This document shows, one piece after another, positions 18,525 through 27,577 of a DNA stretch of 64,000 nt (positions within the stretch are counted from its first letter, which is position 1; every line of letters begins with the position of its first letter). Source of the DNA: AWTP1-13 sp963770295 (GTDB lineage Bacteria; Pseudomonadota; Alphaproteobacteria; Rhizobiales; Hyphomicrobiaceae); NCBI GenBank assembly GCA_963770295.1, contig CAVYPA010000016.1:124001-188000 (forward strand), given 5' to 3'. A model generated the notes under the pieces. That model was given only the letters and a program-made list of their open reading frames with translations, had not been told where the DNA came from and did no database searches. The position numbers were made by a program, and so were the translations under genes.

Positions 18525-19352
18525 ATGAACCACAGGCATCGCCATAACACCGGCAGGGCTCAGGCTGGCGCCCACTCCGAGCGGGATGGTCCCCTCCTCA
18601 TCTTTGGTATCCACGCCGTCGAGGCAGCGCTTGCCAATCCCCGACGAATTATTCGCAAGGTCGCCCTTAGCGGCAACGCCGAGCGCCGGCTCCAGCACAG
18701 CCTCGCCGCCCGCCAGCTCGTGCATGAGCGGGTCTTGCCAAAGGATCTCGATCGCCGTCTGGGTCACGATACGGTCCATCAGGGCGCTCTGATTGAAGCG
18801 GAACCTTTGCCGGAGCCGACCCTGGCCGGCCTGACCGCGCAGATGACGGACCGGCCGCTCCTGGTTCTCGATCAGGTCACCGACCCACACAATGTGGGCG
18901 CCATTTTGCGCTCGGCGGGTGTGTTTGGGGCCGCCGGCCTGATCATGACCCGGCGACACAGTCCCCCGCTCGATGGCGCTCTCGCCAAGGCGGCATCGGG
19001 CGCCCTCGAACACGTGCCGGTCGCGCTGGTGCAAAATCTGGCTCGCGCCTTGGGCGAACTGAAGCAGTTGGGGGTGATGGTGGTGGGTCTGGACGGGACG
19101 GCGAGCGAACCCCTCGACAATGCCCGGTGGTCGGGGCCGATCGCCCTCATCCTCGGTGCGGAGGGCAGAGGCCTGCGCGAGCTCACGCGCACCAGTTGTG
19201 ACCAGCTCTATCGCATCGCGACCGAGGGACCGCTCAACAGCCTCAACGTTTCCAACGCGGCAGCGGTCGCCCTCTATTGGACGGCGTTGCATCGCCGCGG
19301 TGCGATGGCGCCCGCAACAGCAGATGGCGCCACGCGACACGCGGCGCCATGA
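18525..19352 (+). CDS. rlmB: 23S rRNA guanosine-2'-O-methyltransferase, TrmH/SpoU family
   Basis: This is a SAM-dependent knotted (SPOUT) methyltransferase, in this context most likely RlmB, which methylates a guanosine of 23S rRNA. An N-terminal substrate-binding part begins LLIFGIHAVEAALANP. The knot motifs follow in order: DQVTDPHNVGAILRSAGVFG, then LILGAEGRGLRELTR, then NSLNVSNAAAVALYW. I use the ATG at 18525 (275 aa); an upstream in-frame ATG at 18468 would overlap the promoter of the divergent tRNA-Tyr. Synteny with tRNA-Tyr/tRNA-Gly/tuf is common in Rhizobiales. Confidence 0.9.
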   Translation: MNHRHRHNTGRAQAGAHSERDGPLLIFGIHAVEAALANPRRIIRKVALSGNAERRLQHSLAARQLVHERVLPKDLDRRLGHDTVHQGALIEAEPLPEPTLAGLTAQMTDRPLLVLDQVTDPHNVGAILRSAGVFGAAGLIMTRRHSPPLDGALAKAASGALEHVPVALVQNLARALGELKQLGVMVVGLDGTASEPLDNARWSGPIALILGAEGRGLRELTRTSCDQLYRIATEGPLNSLNVSNAAAVALYWTALHRRGAMAPATADGATRHAAP

Positions 19353-19378
19353 CCAAGGCCGAAAAAAATCGACCAACT

Positions 19379-19690
19379 CTAGTCGCAGATCGTGGGGCGC
19401 CAGCAGCGATAGTCACCGCCGCGGCAGATGTACTCGCCAAAGCGGTTATACCAGCAGCTGCGACCGACATAATCGCACTGGCGCGGTCCGCGATAGCACC
19501 CGGGACCAACAGCATAGTAACGCGGTCCCGCATAGGCACCGGCGATCCCAAGCCCTAGGACTGTCCCCACGGCCACGCCGGCGGCAACGCCCCCGCCGCG
19601 GCCGGCGGCGGCGGGTTCACTAAAGCTCGCCGCTCCGAGACCCAACACCAGCGCGGCGACGGCCGCTGCTTGCACAATCTTCTTCAGCAT
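19379..19690 (-). CDS. Small secreted cysteine-rich protein, function unknown
   Basis: A 103-aa protein whose start at 19690 is supported by the binding site GAGGAG well placed before the ATG. It begins with a signal peptide (MLKKIVQAAAVAALVLGLGA, with further small residues and likely cleavage after AAAG). A glycine/alanine-rich hydrophobic stretch follows. The C-terminal half holds six cysteines with aromatic and arginine residues (CYRGPRQCDYVGRSCWYN). Such small periplasmic or surface proteins are common in Hyphomicrobiales without a known role. It is convergent with rlmB. Confidence 0.75.
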   Translation of the reverse strand: MLKKIVQAAAVAALVLGLGAASFSEPAAAGRGGGVAAGVAVGTVLGLGIAGAYAGPRYYAVGPGCYRGPRQCDYVGRSCWYNRFGEYICRGGDYRCWRPTICD

Positions 19691-19978
19691 GACGGAAGTC
19701 TCCTCATCCTCGCGGCCGCCGTAGCGCGGCCCCCCGACGCACTCTGTTAACCTGAGCAAGCCCCAGAGCATATGAATGTGGCGTGAACACGGATCGAGCC
19801 CGGCTCGTCTACTGCTTTCACGGACCGGGCAGCGATTTTCCGTCGCCCGCGTTAGCCTCTTTCTGGGGCGAGCGCGCAGGATGCGAATCAAATCCCGGAT
19901 CGCTTAAGAAGGTCTTAAAATCGCGGGGGTGGCGATGGGATGCACGCGCCGGGCCGTGAAACTGTAAAAGGCGTCGGC

Positions 19979-20311
19979 TCAGCGGCAGCGAGGCCGTCCA
20001 CACGCCCACCAATCATAGCCCCAGGCCGGCACATACTGATAGCGTGGACCGTAATAGACATAACGGTAGCGATAGCGCATTTCCGCGCGCGGCACCCAGT
20101 ATCCTGAGCCATAGTCAGGGTAGTAGCCGCGCTGGGTGTAGTACCAGGAGCGAGGATCGTAGCGGTAGATGCGCGGCCGGCCCCGCACCGGCGGCTCGGG
20201 CGAATAAATGCCAAAGCCGTCGGGATTGCGGCCATCCGCCGAGACCGATGTCGGTTGCGCGGCAAGCAGCAAGGCGCCTGCCCCGAGAGTCAAGAGGGTG
20301 GTGACGCGCAT
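19979..20311 (-). CDS. Small secreted tyrosine-rich protein, function unknown
   Basis: This 110-aa product has a clear signal peptide (MRVTTLLTLGAGALLLAAQP, cleavage probably after SVSA). The mature part is very rich in Tyr, Arg and Pro, for example YRYDPRSWYYTQRGYYPDYG and RYRYRYVYYGPRYQYVPAWG, and ends in a cysteine pair. Composition suggests an exported structural or surface protein. It lies upstream of the cysteine-rich exported protein on the same strand, about 290 bases away. Confidence 0.7.
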   Translation of the reverse strand: MRVTTLLTLGAGALLLAAQPTSVSADGRNPDGFGIYSPEPPVRGRPRIYRYDPRSWYYTQRGYYPDYGSGYWVPRAEMRYRYRYVYYGPRYQYVPAWGYDWWACGRPRCR

Positions 20312-20580
20312 CGTCGCTCTCCTGCCGCTGGGCGAAGCCCATAAGGTAGCGATTCGTTCTACAAGAAATCGCTAAGGCTGACGAGATGGCGGGCTCGCGG
20401 CGCATGCCCCTTGTGGCCGAGGAGCATCGGCACCTCGTTCGACCCTTCCGGCCCTGCCCCCTCCAGCGGTGCAAAAGCGTCGTCACATCGGGGAGGCAGG
20501 AGCCTGAAGGTTGCGCTGTCACCCGGGGTTACCTGTGGGCTAAGCTCATTGGACCCGCATCGTTTACAAGGGGGCGTGAG

Positions 20581-21633
20581 ATGCCGACCGTAGGAGCCGA
20601 CCGCCTGACAAGAATTGGTGTCGCGCTGCTGCGCGCCGCCGGCGCATCGCAGGAGGAGGCGGACGCGGTAGCGGTTGGTTGTGTCAACGCCAACCTAGCC
20701 GGTCATGATTCGCACGGCATCATTGCCGTTCCGACCTATATCGACCGCATCAAGGCCGGTCACATCGTTCCGGGCGCGCCATTTAAGATTGTGCAAGAGT
20801 CGCCGGCGACAACGGTCATCGATGGCCATTGGGGGTTCGGCTTTCACGTTAATGCAAAAGCGATGCAGTTGACGATCGACAAGGCCAAAAAGGCGAACCT
20901 TGCGGCCTGCACGGTGTTTCGCCAAAGCCATGTCGGCCGGCTGGCCGCCTATCCCTTGATGGCAATCCAGGAGGGCATGATCGGCCTTGCCACGGCGGAT
21001 TCGGGCCGGTCGGCCAAGGTCGTGGCTCCCTTCGGCGGACGCGAGGCCCGTTTGGGCACCAACCCCATCTCGATCGCAGTGCCGTCCGATCTGGAGGCGC
21101 CCTTCTATCTCGACATGGCAACATCGGCCGTGGCGGCCGGCAAGGTGGCGCTCGCGGCGGCCCGCGGCGAACAAATTCCAACCGGTTGGGTGGTGGACGG
21201 CGACGGCCGGCAGACCACCGACCCAACGCGTCTGCGCAAAGGTGGCGCCCTGCTCCCGCTCGGCGGTAGCGAGGGCTACAAGGGCAGTGGCCTGGCTGCC
21301 ATGGTGGAGATCCTGTGCGGGCTCCTGACCGGCCTTGGCTTTGGCGTTGAGCCAAGCGGGCGGCACAATGACGGCTGCTTCATGGCTGTCTTCAAGGTCG
21401 AGGCGTTCCGACCGCTCGCAGAGTTCAAACGCGAGGTGGCGGAGTTTGCCCACTATCTGAAGGCAACGCCGCCCTCCGAAGGTAGCCCGGGCGTCTACTA
21501 TCCCGGTGAGATCGAACACCGCAACGAGCAGGCGCGACGCAAGTCAGGGATCGATGTGGAAGAAGCGACCTGGGAGAAATTGCGCGCGCTTGCCACCCAA
21601 TACGGCCTGGCTGCCGACCTCGAGCTCACATAG
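20581..21633 (+). CDS. Malate/L-lactate dehydrogenase family (Ldh2) oxidoreductase
   Basis: An NAD(P)-dependent 2-hydroxyacid dehydrogenase of the Ldh2/YlbC/AllD family, which uses malate, sulfolactate, ureidoglycolate or similar substrates. At 350 aa from ATG 20581 (preceded by GGGGGCGTGAG) it has the usual length. The catalytic-histidine segment AGHDSHGI and the conserved GTNPISIAVPSD are present. It lies just upstream of an LLM-type flavin monooxygenase on the same strand. Ureidoglycolate is a plausible substrate given the allantoinase- and racemase-like genes downstream, but this is inference. Confidence 0.85.
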   Translation: MPTVGADRLTRIGVALLRAAGASQEEADAVAVGCVNANLAGHDSHGIIAVPTYIDRIKAGHIVPGAPFKIVQESPATTVIDGHWGFGFHVNAKAMQLTIDKAKKANLAACTVFRQSHVGRLAAYPLMAIQEGMIGLATADSGRSAKVVAPFGGREARLGTNPISIAVPSDLEAPFYLDMATSAVAAGKVALAAARGEQIPTGWVVDGDGRQTTDPTRLRKGGALLPLGGSEGYKGSGLAAMVEILCGLLTGLGFGVEPSGRHNDGCFMAVFKVEAFRPLAEFKREVAEFAHYLKATPPSEGSPGVYYPGEIEHRNEQARRKSGIDVEEATWEKLRALATQYGLAADLELT

Positions 21634-21711
21634 GCTGAACTCCTCGCCCGGATGCGCCAGATGAGGGCATGCGGCTTGTCCTCGCGCAGCGGCCGATGAT
21701 GGAGAAAGAAC

Positions 21712-23079
21712 ATGACGCGGCAGATGGTGATGGTGGGCTTCCTGCAGGCGCAAAACTGCACGAACCTGCCCAGTTCCTGGCGCCATCCGGATTCGCGCGA
21801 TAACTCAATGTCGGCCGACTACTATCAGGAAATCGCCCGCGTCCTCGAGGCCGGCAAGTTCCACATGGCTTTTTTCGACGATCGCCTTGCCATGCCCGAC
21901 CGCTACGGCAACGACCATGCACACACGGTCGAATACGGCATCCGCTGTGTGAAAATGGATCCCGTGATCGTCTTGACCACCATGGGCATGGTCACCCAGA
22001 AACTGGGCCTTGCTTCCACTTGCTCGACCACCTACTTCGAGCCCTTCGACGTCGCCCGCCGGTTCGCCACGCTCGATCTGATGACCAACGGCCGCGCGGC
22101 TTGGAATGTGGTGACTTCGGTCAACGATGGCGAAGCGCTGAACATGGGTGCCGAGCAGCACCTCGGGCACGATCTGCGCTACGACCGTGCCGATGAATTC
22201 ATGGAGGTTGTGCTCGGCCATTGGGACAGTTGGGACGAGGGTGCCATCGTCATCGACAAGAAGAGCGGCCGCTATGCCGATCCTAGCAAGGTGAAGCGGC
22301 TCGATCATGCCGGAAAGTACTTCAAGTCGCGCGGTCCGTTCACCGTGCCGCGCTCACCGCAAGGCCGTCCCGTCATTATCCAGGCTGGCGCCAGCGGTCG
22401 CGGGCAACGCTTCGCAGCACGCTGGGGCGAAATTGTCTTTACCGCAGCGCGTACGCCTGGCCTAGCGCATGAGGGCTATAAGGCAGTCAAGGAAGAAGCT
22501 GGCCGCCTCGGGCGCGATCCCGACCAGATCTTCCTGTGCAACATCCTGATGCCGGTGTGCGGCGCGAGCAAGGCGGAAGCCGAGGACAAGATGGCGATCA
22601 TCTCCAAGCTGCCGCTAGAGATCGATCAGCTGTCGCTGCTCGCCGAGGCGCTAAATTTTGACTTCGCCTCGAAGGGCATCGACGAGCCGTTCACGACCGA
22701 GGAGCTGCAGGGCATGCAGGGCATGCTCGGCATCCGTGACGGCGTCATCCGAAAGAGCGGAAAGGCCAATCCGACCGCGCGTGACTTCATCCAGATCAGC
22801 GGTCGTGGTCACACCGAAAGTGCGGTGGTCGGCGGACCGAAAGAGATTGCCGACAACATGGAAGAGATGTTTTCGACCGGGGGCTGCGACGGCTTTGTAG
22901 TGGCGGCAACGCACGTGCCTGGCGCCTATGCCGACTTCGTGCGGCATGTGGTACCTGAGTTGCAGCGGCGGGGCCTTTATCAAAAGGACTACACGGGCCA
23001 AACCCTGCGCGACAACCTTGGCCTCCCCCGCCCTGGCGTGGGGGCTTGGCGGCTGCCTCGGGAGAAGGCGGCCGGGTGA
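21712..23079 (+). CDS. LLM-class flavin-dependent monooxygenase (NtaA/SnaA/DszA type)
   Basis: A 455-aa FMNH2-dependent monooxygenase of the bacterial-luciferase-like superfamily, in the NtaA/SnaA/DszA group that attacks chelators, sulfonated or N-containing compounds. Family features are the N-terminal FFDDRLAMPDRYG, the segment LMTNGRAAWNVVTS and RPVIIQAGASGRGQRFAARW. It depends on a separate flavin reductase, which I do not see nearby. It starts about 80 bases after the Ldh2 gene, so the two may be cotranscribed. The substrate is unknown. Confidence 0.88.
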   Translation: MTRQMVMVGFLQAQNCTNLPSSWRHPDSRDNSMSADYYQEIARVLEAGKFHMAFFDDRLAMPDRYGNDHAHTVEYGIRCVKMDPVIVLTTMGMVTQKLGLASTCSTTYFEPFDVARRFATLDLMTNGRAAWNVVTSVNDGEALNMGAEQHLGHDLRYDRADEFMEVVLGHWDSWDEGAIVIDKKSGRYADPSKVKRLDHAGKYFKSRGPFTVPRSPQGRPVIIQAGASGRGQRFAARWGEIVFTAARTPGLAHEGYKAVKEEAGRLGRDPDQIFLCNILMPVCGASKAEAEDKMAIISKLPLEIDQLSLLAEALNFDFASKGIDEPFTTEELQGMQGMLGIRDGVIRKSGKANPTARDFIQISGRGHTESAVVGGPKEIADNMEEMFSTGGCDGFVVAATHVPGAYADFVRHVVPELQRRGLYQKDYTGQTLRDNLGLPRPGVGAWRLPREKAAG

Positions 23080-23190
23080 CGGCGGCCGAAACGGTATCTC
23101 GGCACCGACCGAGCCAGCCAAAAGGCCGGCCACCTCTGTGCGGCGTACCCCGTCCACTCCTGCGTCATCAATATTAGACCAGCGAGACCC

Positions 23191-23218
23191 TTCACAGGCG
23201 GGCCAAACCTGCTATAAG
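23191..23218 (+). promoter_or_regulatory. Candidate promoter upstream of tRNA-fMet
   Basis: TTCACA and TATAAG are separated by 16 bases; each differs from consensus by one base. The predicted start lies about 105 bases before the tRNA, implying a processed 5' leader. Confidence 0.4.
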
Positions 23219-23330
23219 GCGCCCCGTGTCTATCCCGGTAGGCCGCATCACCCGACGCATTGTCCGATAGGCAGGACCTTGGCCGGTCCTTTCGCCTCTT
23301 TGGTGTCGGTTTATTGGGGAGCAAAGGTGA

Positions 23331-23407
<77 letters not shown>

Positions 23408-23427
23408 CCTTTACCGATGTCCGACCC

Positions 23428-24714
23428 GGACACATGGGTGACAAAACGTACCTAAGACATAGGTGACAACCTGGGCCCGAACGGGTTGTCGATGGGTTGC
23501 AAGGTTCTCTGCTCTAGATCGATATAGCCCAAATCATAGTCGATGAAGCTGACGAGCCAAATTCCCTCGTCGACCTCCTTGATGCCGAGCCGCTGTCCGG
23601 CCAGGACGGTGGAGACGTTGATCTTCTTTCTGTAGATGCAGATACGGCCGCAGGCGGTGACGAGGACGTCACGGTCGTGGAGGGGATATTCGAGATCCGG
23701 CAGGCCCTGGTAGGGGCGCCTTGAGGGGATGTAGACCTCGGCGGGGCACTTCATGGCGATGGCCTCGTGCGGCCGTTCGGCGTTGAACTCGTGCACGAAG
23801 TCGTCGAAGCGGGCCTGCTGCTGCAGGCTATTCATGCCCGGCGGCCGGGTTGCCTCCTTTTTGAGAGTGAGGTGCATGCGCTCATGGCGGCCATTCTGCT
23901 GGGGATGGCCCGGTTTGATGCGCTCGATGGCAATGCCGAGGCGCAGCCACCAGACGGCGAGTTTTGACAGATTGAAGAGGGCATGAGGACTGGCGAAGGG
24001 GACCCCATTGTCGGAACGAATGGCTTGAGGCAGCCCGCGCTCGGCGAACAGCCGCTCGAAGGCAGTAACGGCAACGTCCTCGCGGATGGTGTCGAGGGCT
24101 TCGCACATGAGGAGGAAGCGCGAGGCCTGGTCTGTGACCGTAAGGGGATAGCAGTAGCGGCCGTTTCCAAGCTTGAACTCGCCCTTGAAGTCGGCGCACC
24201 ACAGATCATTGGGCGCCAGGGCCTTTGACAGCGGCGTGCCTGTTGCGCGGGCGCGCCGTTTGCCCAAGCGTTTAACGAGGCCGTGACGATCGAGGACGGC
24301 ATGGATGGTGCTTTTGGCGGGCAGGCGTAGGTCGCCGGGCAGCCGGCGCAGGAGCAGCTCCCTGATCTTACGGGCGCCCCAGTGGGGCTTGTTGCGCTTG
24401 AGGCTGACGATCAGGCTCTCGACCTGGCTGGGCAGCTGGTTGGCATAGCGGACGGGCCGGCGCGAGCGGTCGGTGAGGGCCTCGAGGCCATGCTCCTTGT
24501 AGCGGTCAAAGATTTTGTAGCCAGTTTTGCGTGAAATGCCGAACTCCCGGCACAGCTCGGTCATGACCTCGCCGTCGAGCAGCCGGGCAACGAAACGCAG
24601 GCGTTCTTCCACGACCGAACACTCCTTCCAGGGCATCGCCACCTCCCGCCTGCCCCCGTCGTCGCAGATGGAAAGTGTTACCCATGTGTCCGGTACGATC
24701 TGTTACCTATGTCT
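23428..24714 (-). mobile_element. IS481-family insertion sequence with doubled ends
   Basis: A transposase gene is framed by related inverted terminal sequences. On the left, GGACACATGGGTGACA (23428) is followed by AGACATAGGTGACA (23456). On the right, read inward, are GAGACATAGGTAACA (ending near 24715) and GGACACATGGGTAACA (ending near 24691). Each end thus carries two related 14-16-base copies in a different order, so the exact tips and any target duplication are uncertain. It lies between tRNA-fMet and a recombinase remnant. Confidence 0.8.
23452..24642 (-). CDS. IS481-family transposase
   Basis: This 396-aa integrase-fold transposase begins with a helix-turn-helix (LCREFGISRKTGYKIFDRYK) and then a DDE catalytic core. 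Candidate acidic residues are in LWCADFKGEF, the downstream IRSDNGVPF and the helix with QNGRHERMHLTLKKEA. The reading frame is intact from start to stop, so the element may still be active or recently arrived. The family inserts by cut-and-paste or copy-in using the terminal repeats listed above. Confidence 0.93.
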   Translation of the reverse strand: MAMPWKECSVVEERLRFVARLLDGEVMTELCREFGISRKTGYKIFDRYKEHGLEALTDRSRRPVRYANQLPSQVESLIVSLKRNKPHWGARKIRELLLRRLPGDLRLPAKSTIHAVLDRHGLVKRLGKRRARATGTPLSKALAPNDLWCADFKGEFKLGNGRYCYPLTVTDQASRFLLMCEALDTIREDVAVTAFERLFAERGLPQAIRSDNGVPFASPHALFNLSKLAVWWLRLGIAIERIKPGHPQQNGRHERMHLTLKKEATRPPGMNSLQQQARFDDFVHEFNAERPHEAIAMKCPAEVYIPSRRPYQGLPDLEYPLHDRDVLVTACGRICIYRKKINVSTVLAGQRLGIKEVDEGIWLVSFIDYDLGYIDLEQRTLQPIDNPFGPRLSPMS

Positions 24715-24722
24715 CGGGCCGC

Positions 24723-24977
24723 TCATTGCAGTGCCCTGTCCCCCGGGGACCCCGAACATCGTTTGGCTCCCTCAGCCAGGACAAGGATTCCCGCAAGCTC
24801 ACCTTTCAGTTCGACTGTGACCTTGCCATCGGCCGGGATAATGCACACCTGCTCGGTCAAGCTGCGAACGATTTCGAAAGCCTCGCGGCCGTGGTCAGGA
24901 CGGTGGAGGGCGGCATCAAGAGCTTCGCCTTGGGCGCGATAGATCGCCGCGAGATTGGGACGCAGGAGCGGCCTCGC
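24723..24977 (-). pseudogene. C-terminal remnant of a large serine recombinase
   Basis: An open minus-strand stretch between an in-frame stop (24978-24980) and the TGA at 24723 reads LAAIYRAQGEALDAALHRPD, then REAFEIVRSLTEQVCIIPAD, then KVTVELKGELAGILVLAEGA. This is the characteristic tail of site-specific recombinases of the resolvase/invertase family, where a coiled region precedes a short beta-rich end. The catalytic domain is absent. The remnant sits 8 bases from the IS481 right end and abuts the deacetylase stop, so it probably marks an older mobile insertion. Confidence 0.55.
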
Positions 24978-24980
24978 CTA

Positions 24981-25910
24981 TCACGGCCTAAATTCCGATA
25001 GGGGCGCTGCTGGCACCCAGAGAGGAAGGCCAACGCCCGCCCTCCAGGCATGGGCGATGTCGTCGCGGCGCGCGAACCAAATTCCCGGCCGATTCGCCAC
25101 ATGCTGCAGGAACTGTTCGAAACCTGCGATGCGGGCCGGCCGGCCGATGATGCGCAGATGCAGGCCGACCGACAGCATGCGTGGCACCGCGGCGGCCTCC
25201 TCGTAGAGCCGGTCGAAGGCATCACAGCAGTAGCGGGCAAAGTCCTCGGCAAAGACGAATCCGCCGTTGTTGAAAAAGCGCATGTCGTTGGTATCGAAAG
25301 CGTAGGGCAGCACGACGTGGGGGCGCCCGAGGACGGTTTCCACGTAGGGAAGATCGTCGTCGTAGGCGTTGGAATCGTAGAGGAAGCCGCCGTGCTCGAC
25401 GAGCAGGCGGCGCGTGTTTGGCGAAGTGGCGGAGCGCGTGTGCCAGCCGACCGGTGGAGTGCCGGCCGCCGCGGACAGGGACGCAACGGCCTTGGCGATG
25501 ACACTGCGCTCCTCGGCCTCGGCCATGTGCACCTGCCGCTCCCAGCGCCAGCCGTGCGAGGAGACCTCATGCCCGTCGGCGACCGCTTCGGCGGCGATCC
25601 AGGGCGATATAGCAATGGCGCGGCCGCAAGCGTTGAGCGTGGCGCGCACTCCATATCGCTTCAGGAGAGCCCGGATGCGGGGCCAGCCGGCCCGCGTGCC
25701 GTAGGCAAAATGGCTTTCCATGCACAGATCCGGTAGGGCATCGACCTTCTCGACGGCCTCGTAGATGTGCTCGTTGCGCTCATCGCCGCGCGACAGGGAG
25801 AGTTCCGCCCCCTCCTCGACGTTGACGACAATCGACACGGCAAGCCGCGCATTCCCGGGCCAGCGGACGGGCGGCGGCTGGTCGGCATAGCCACGGTAGT
25901 TTTGAGTCAT
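24981..25910 (-). CDS. Polysaccharide deacetylase-family hydrolase, PuuE/allantoinase-like
   Basis: A 309-aa NodB-fold hydrolase close to the PuuE group, which acts on allantoin or other cyclic amides rather than sugar polymers. Diagnostic segments are RLAVSIVVNVEEGAELSLSR, the fold-specific FAYGTRAGWPRI, HEVSSHGWRWE and the C-terminal MLSVGLHLRIIGRPARIAGF. There is no signal peptide, so it acts in the cytoplasm. It starts 9 bases after the permease gene and is the last gene of the importer operon, which suggests it processes what the importer brings in. Confidence 0.87.
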   Translation of the reverse strand: MTQNYRGYADQPPPVRWPGNARLAVSIVVNVEEGAELSLSRGDERNEHIYEAVEKVDALPDLCMESHFAYGTRAGWPRIRALLKRYGVRATLNACGRAIAISPWIAAEAVADGHEVSSHGWRWERQVHMAEAEERSVIAKAVASLSAAAGTPPVGWHTRSATSPNTRRLLVEHGGFLYDSNAYDDDLPYVETVLGRPHVVLPYAFDTNDMRFFNNGGFVFAEDFARYCCDAFDRLYEEAAAVPRMLSVGLHLRIIGRPARIAGFEQFLQHVANRPGIWFARRDDIAHAWRAGVGLPLWVPAAPLSEFRP

Positions 25911-25918
25911 AGCGTGCT

Positions 25919-26719
25919 TCAAAAGTCCGCAAGGCGACTGAGACCGACCAGGCGATCGCCGATGAAGAGCACCAGCACCGCGAGCAGGATTAGGCAGGTG
26001 GAGATGGCGGCGATGATGGGATCGGGGCTTTCCTCCACGTATTGCAGCATTTGGATCGGCAAGGTCTTGGTCCAGGCATCCGTGAAGAAGATGGAGATCG
26101 GATAGTTGTCCATGGACGCCAGGAAGGCAAACATGCCCGACGTGAGAAACGCCGGCGCCAGGGCTGGGACGAGAACGCGGCGCAAGGCCTGAGGATAGGA
26201 GCAGCCGAGCGTGCGGGCCGCATCGACCAGGGCAAAATCGAAGAGAGACAACGCGCCGAGAACGGTCCTCACGACATAGGGCATGGTGATCACGACGTGG
26301 GCGACCAGCAAGCTGCCCCATGCGCCCCTGAGCCCAAGCTCGCGGAAGGCCTGCAGCATGGCGATGCCGATGACGAGGCCGGGCAGCATCAGCGGCGACA
26401 CCAGGAACGTCGAAATGGCTTCGCTGCCGGCAAATTGCCCGCGCACCAGCGCAACCGTGCACAACGTACCGAGCACGAGGGCAATGATGGTCGACAGTGC
26501 CGCGATCTCGACCGATGTGACCAAGGATGGCGCGAGGCCCTTGGTGGTGGCGAGTCGCGCATACCACTTGAGCGACCAGTCAGGCGGCGGCAGCGTAAAC
26601 ACCGACGAGGAGCCGAAGGAGACGGCGACCGTGACGACGAGCGGCAGGAGCAGGAAAACGACGACGGCAGCCGCGACGCCCCAAACTGCCCATATGGCGC
26701 TGCGCTCCAGGCGGGTCAT
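25919..26719 (-). CDS. ABC importer permease, spermidine/putrescine (PotC) type
   Basis: A 266-aa inner-membrane permease with six predicted helices, starting with a hydrophobic segment around residues 8-30. The cytoplasmic EAA loop, which contacts the ATPase, reads DAARTLGCSYPQALRRVLVP. It overlaps the upstream permease by 4 bases (ATGA), so translation is likely coupled. It pairs with that permease, the PotA-like ATPase and a solute-binding protein to form a complete importer. Confidence 0.9.
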   Translation of the reverse strand: MTRLERSAIWAVWGVAAAVVVFLLLPLVVTVAVSFGSSSVFTLPPPDWSLKWYARLATTKGLAPSLVTSVEIAALSTIIALVLGTLCTVALVRGQFAGSEAISTFLVSPLMLPGLVIGIAMLQAFRELGLRGAWGSLLVAHVVITMPYVVRTVLGALSLFDFALVDAARTLGCSYPQALRRVLVPALAPAFLTSGMFAFLASMDNYPISIFFTDAWTKTLPIQMLQYVEESPDPIIAAISTCLILLAVLVLFIGDRLVGLSRLADF

Positions 26720-27577
26720 ACGCTATCCCCGAGGCGGCGCGCAAGGATGCCGGAGCCGACGACAATGGATACGGCGAGCACGAGCAGCACGGCTGCCGTG
26801 GTCGAGCCTAGCTGCTCATTTCGCATCAGCAGGAAAGATCGGCCCATGAGCGTCGCGAGCGTCTGGAAGCGGTCGCCGATCAGAAGACTCGGGATGACGA
26901 ACATGGAAACGGAGAGCGAAAAGACGAACACGGTGCCGGTAACGACACCCGGCAGTGTCAGCGGCAGCGTGATGCGCCGGAATCGATAGAACGGCGTCGC
27001 CCCCAACGTTGCGCCCGCTTCGTTGAGACGCGAATCCACTGAGCTTCACAACCGAGTACACGGGCAGGATCATGAAGGGAAGGAACACGTTGGCGGCGCC
27101 AAGGACGAGGCCTGTTTCCGTAAACAGCAGCCGCACCGGCTCGTCCCACAGCCCCAGGCCGACCATAGTTGAAGAGACGATGCCGTCGCGGCGCAGAACG
27201 ATCTGCCAGGCGAAGGCCTTGACGACGACGCCGATGGAGAGCGGCAGGATGATCGCGGCCAGCAGGACCACCTGCACCCATCCCCGGGCCCAGGCCAGCG
27301 CGAAGGCCGTCGGATAGCCGACGAGAAGACAGACCAAAGCGACCAGCCCTGCGATCTTGAGCGTGTTAGCCATCACCCGCCAATTGAAGGGATCGGCGAA
27401 GAAGGAGGCTATCGGCTCCAGCGTGAAGCCTTTCGGGCCGATGACGCTGCGCAGCAGCAGCCATAGCAGCGGCAATGCATAGACGAAGAGCAGATAGGCG
27501 ATCGCCGGGACTGCCAAGAACGCGACGGGGTCGAACGGTCGGCGTCGACGGGCTTTGCGCGCGTTCGTCGGTATCAT
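26716..27577 (-). CDS. ABC importer permease, PotB type, with a one-base frame break
   Basis: This inner-membrane permease partners the PotC-like one. The N-terminal 170 or so residues read normally (LLFVYALPLLWLLLRSV ... PFMILPVYSVVKL). One extra base near 27040 shifts the frame. The C-terminal part continues in the next frame as DSRLNEAGATLGATPFYRFR, the EAA loop, and ends RRLGDSV. Without the extra base the protein is about 286 aa, normal for the family. It overlaps both neighbours by 4 bases. A sequence error is more likely than a true mutation, since both halves are well conserved. Confidence 0.85.
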
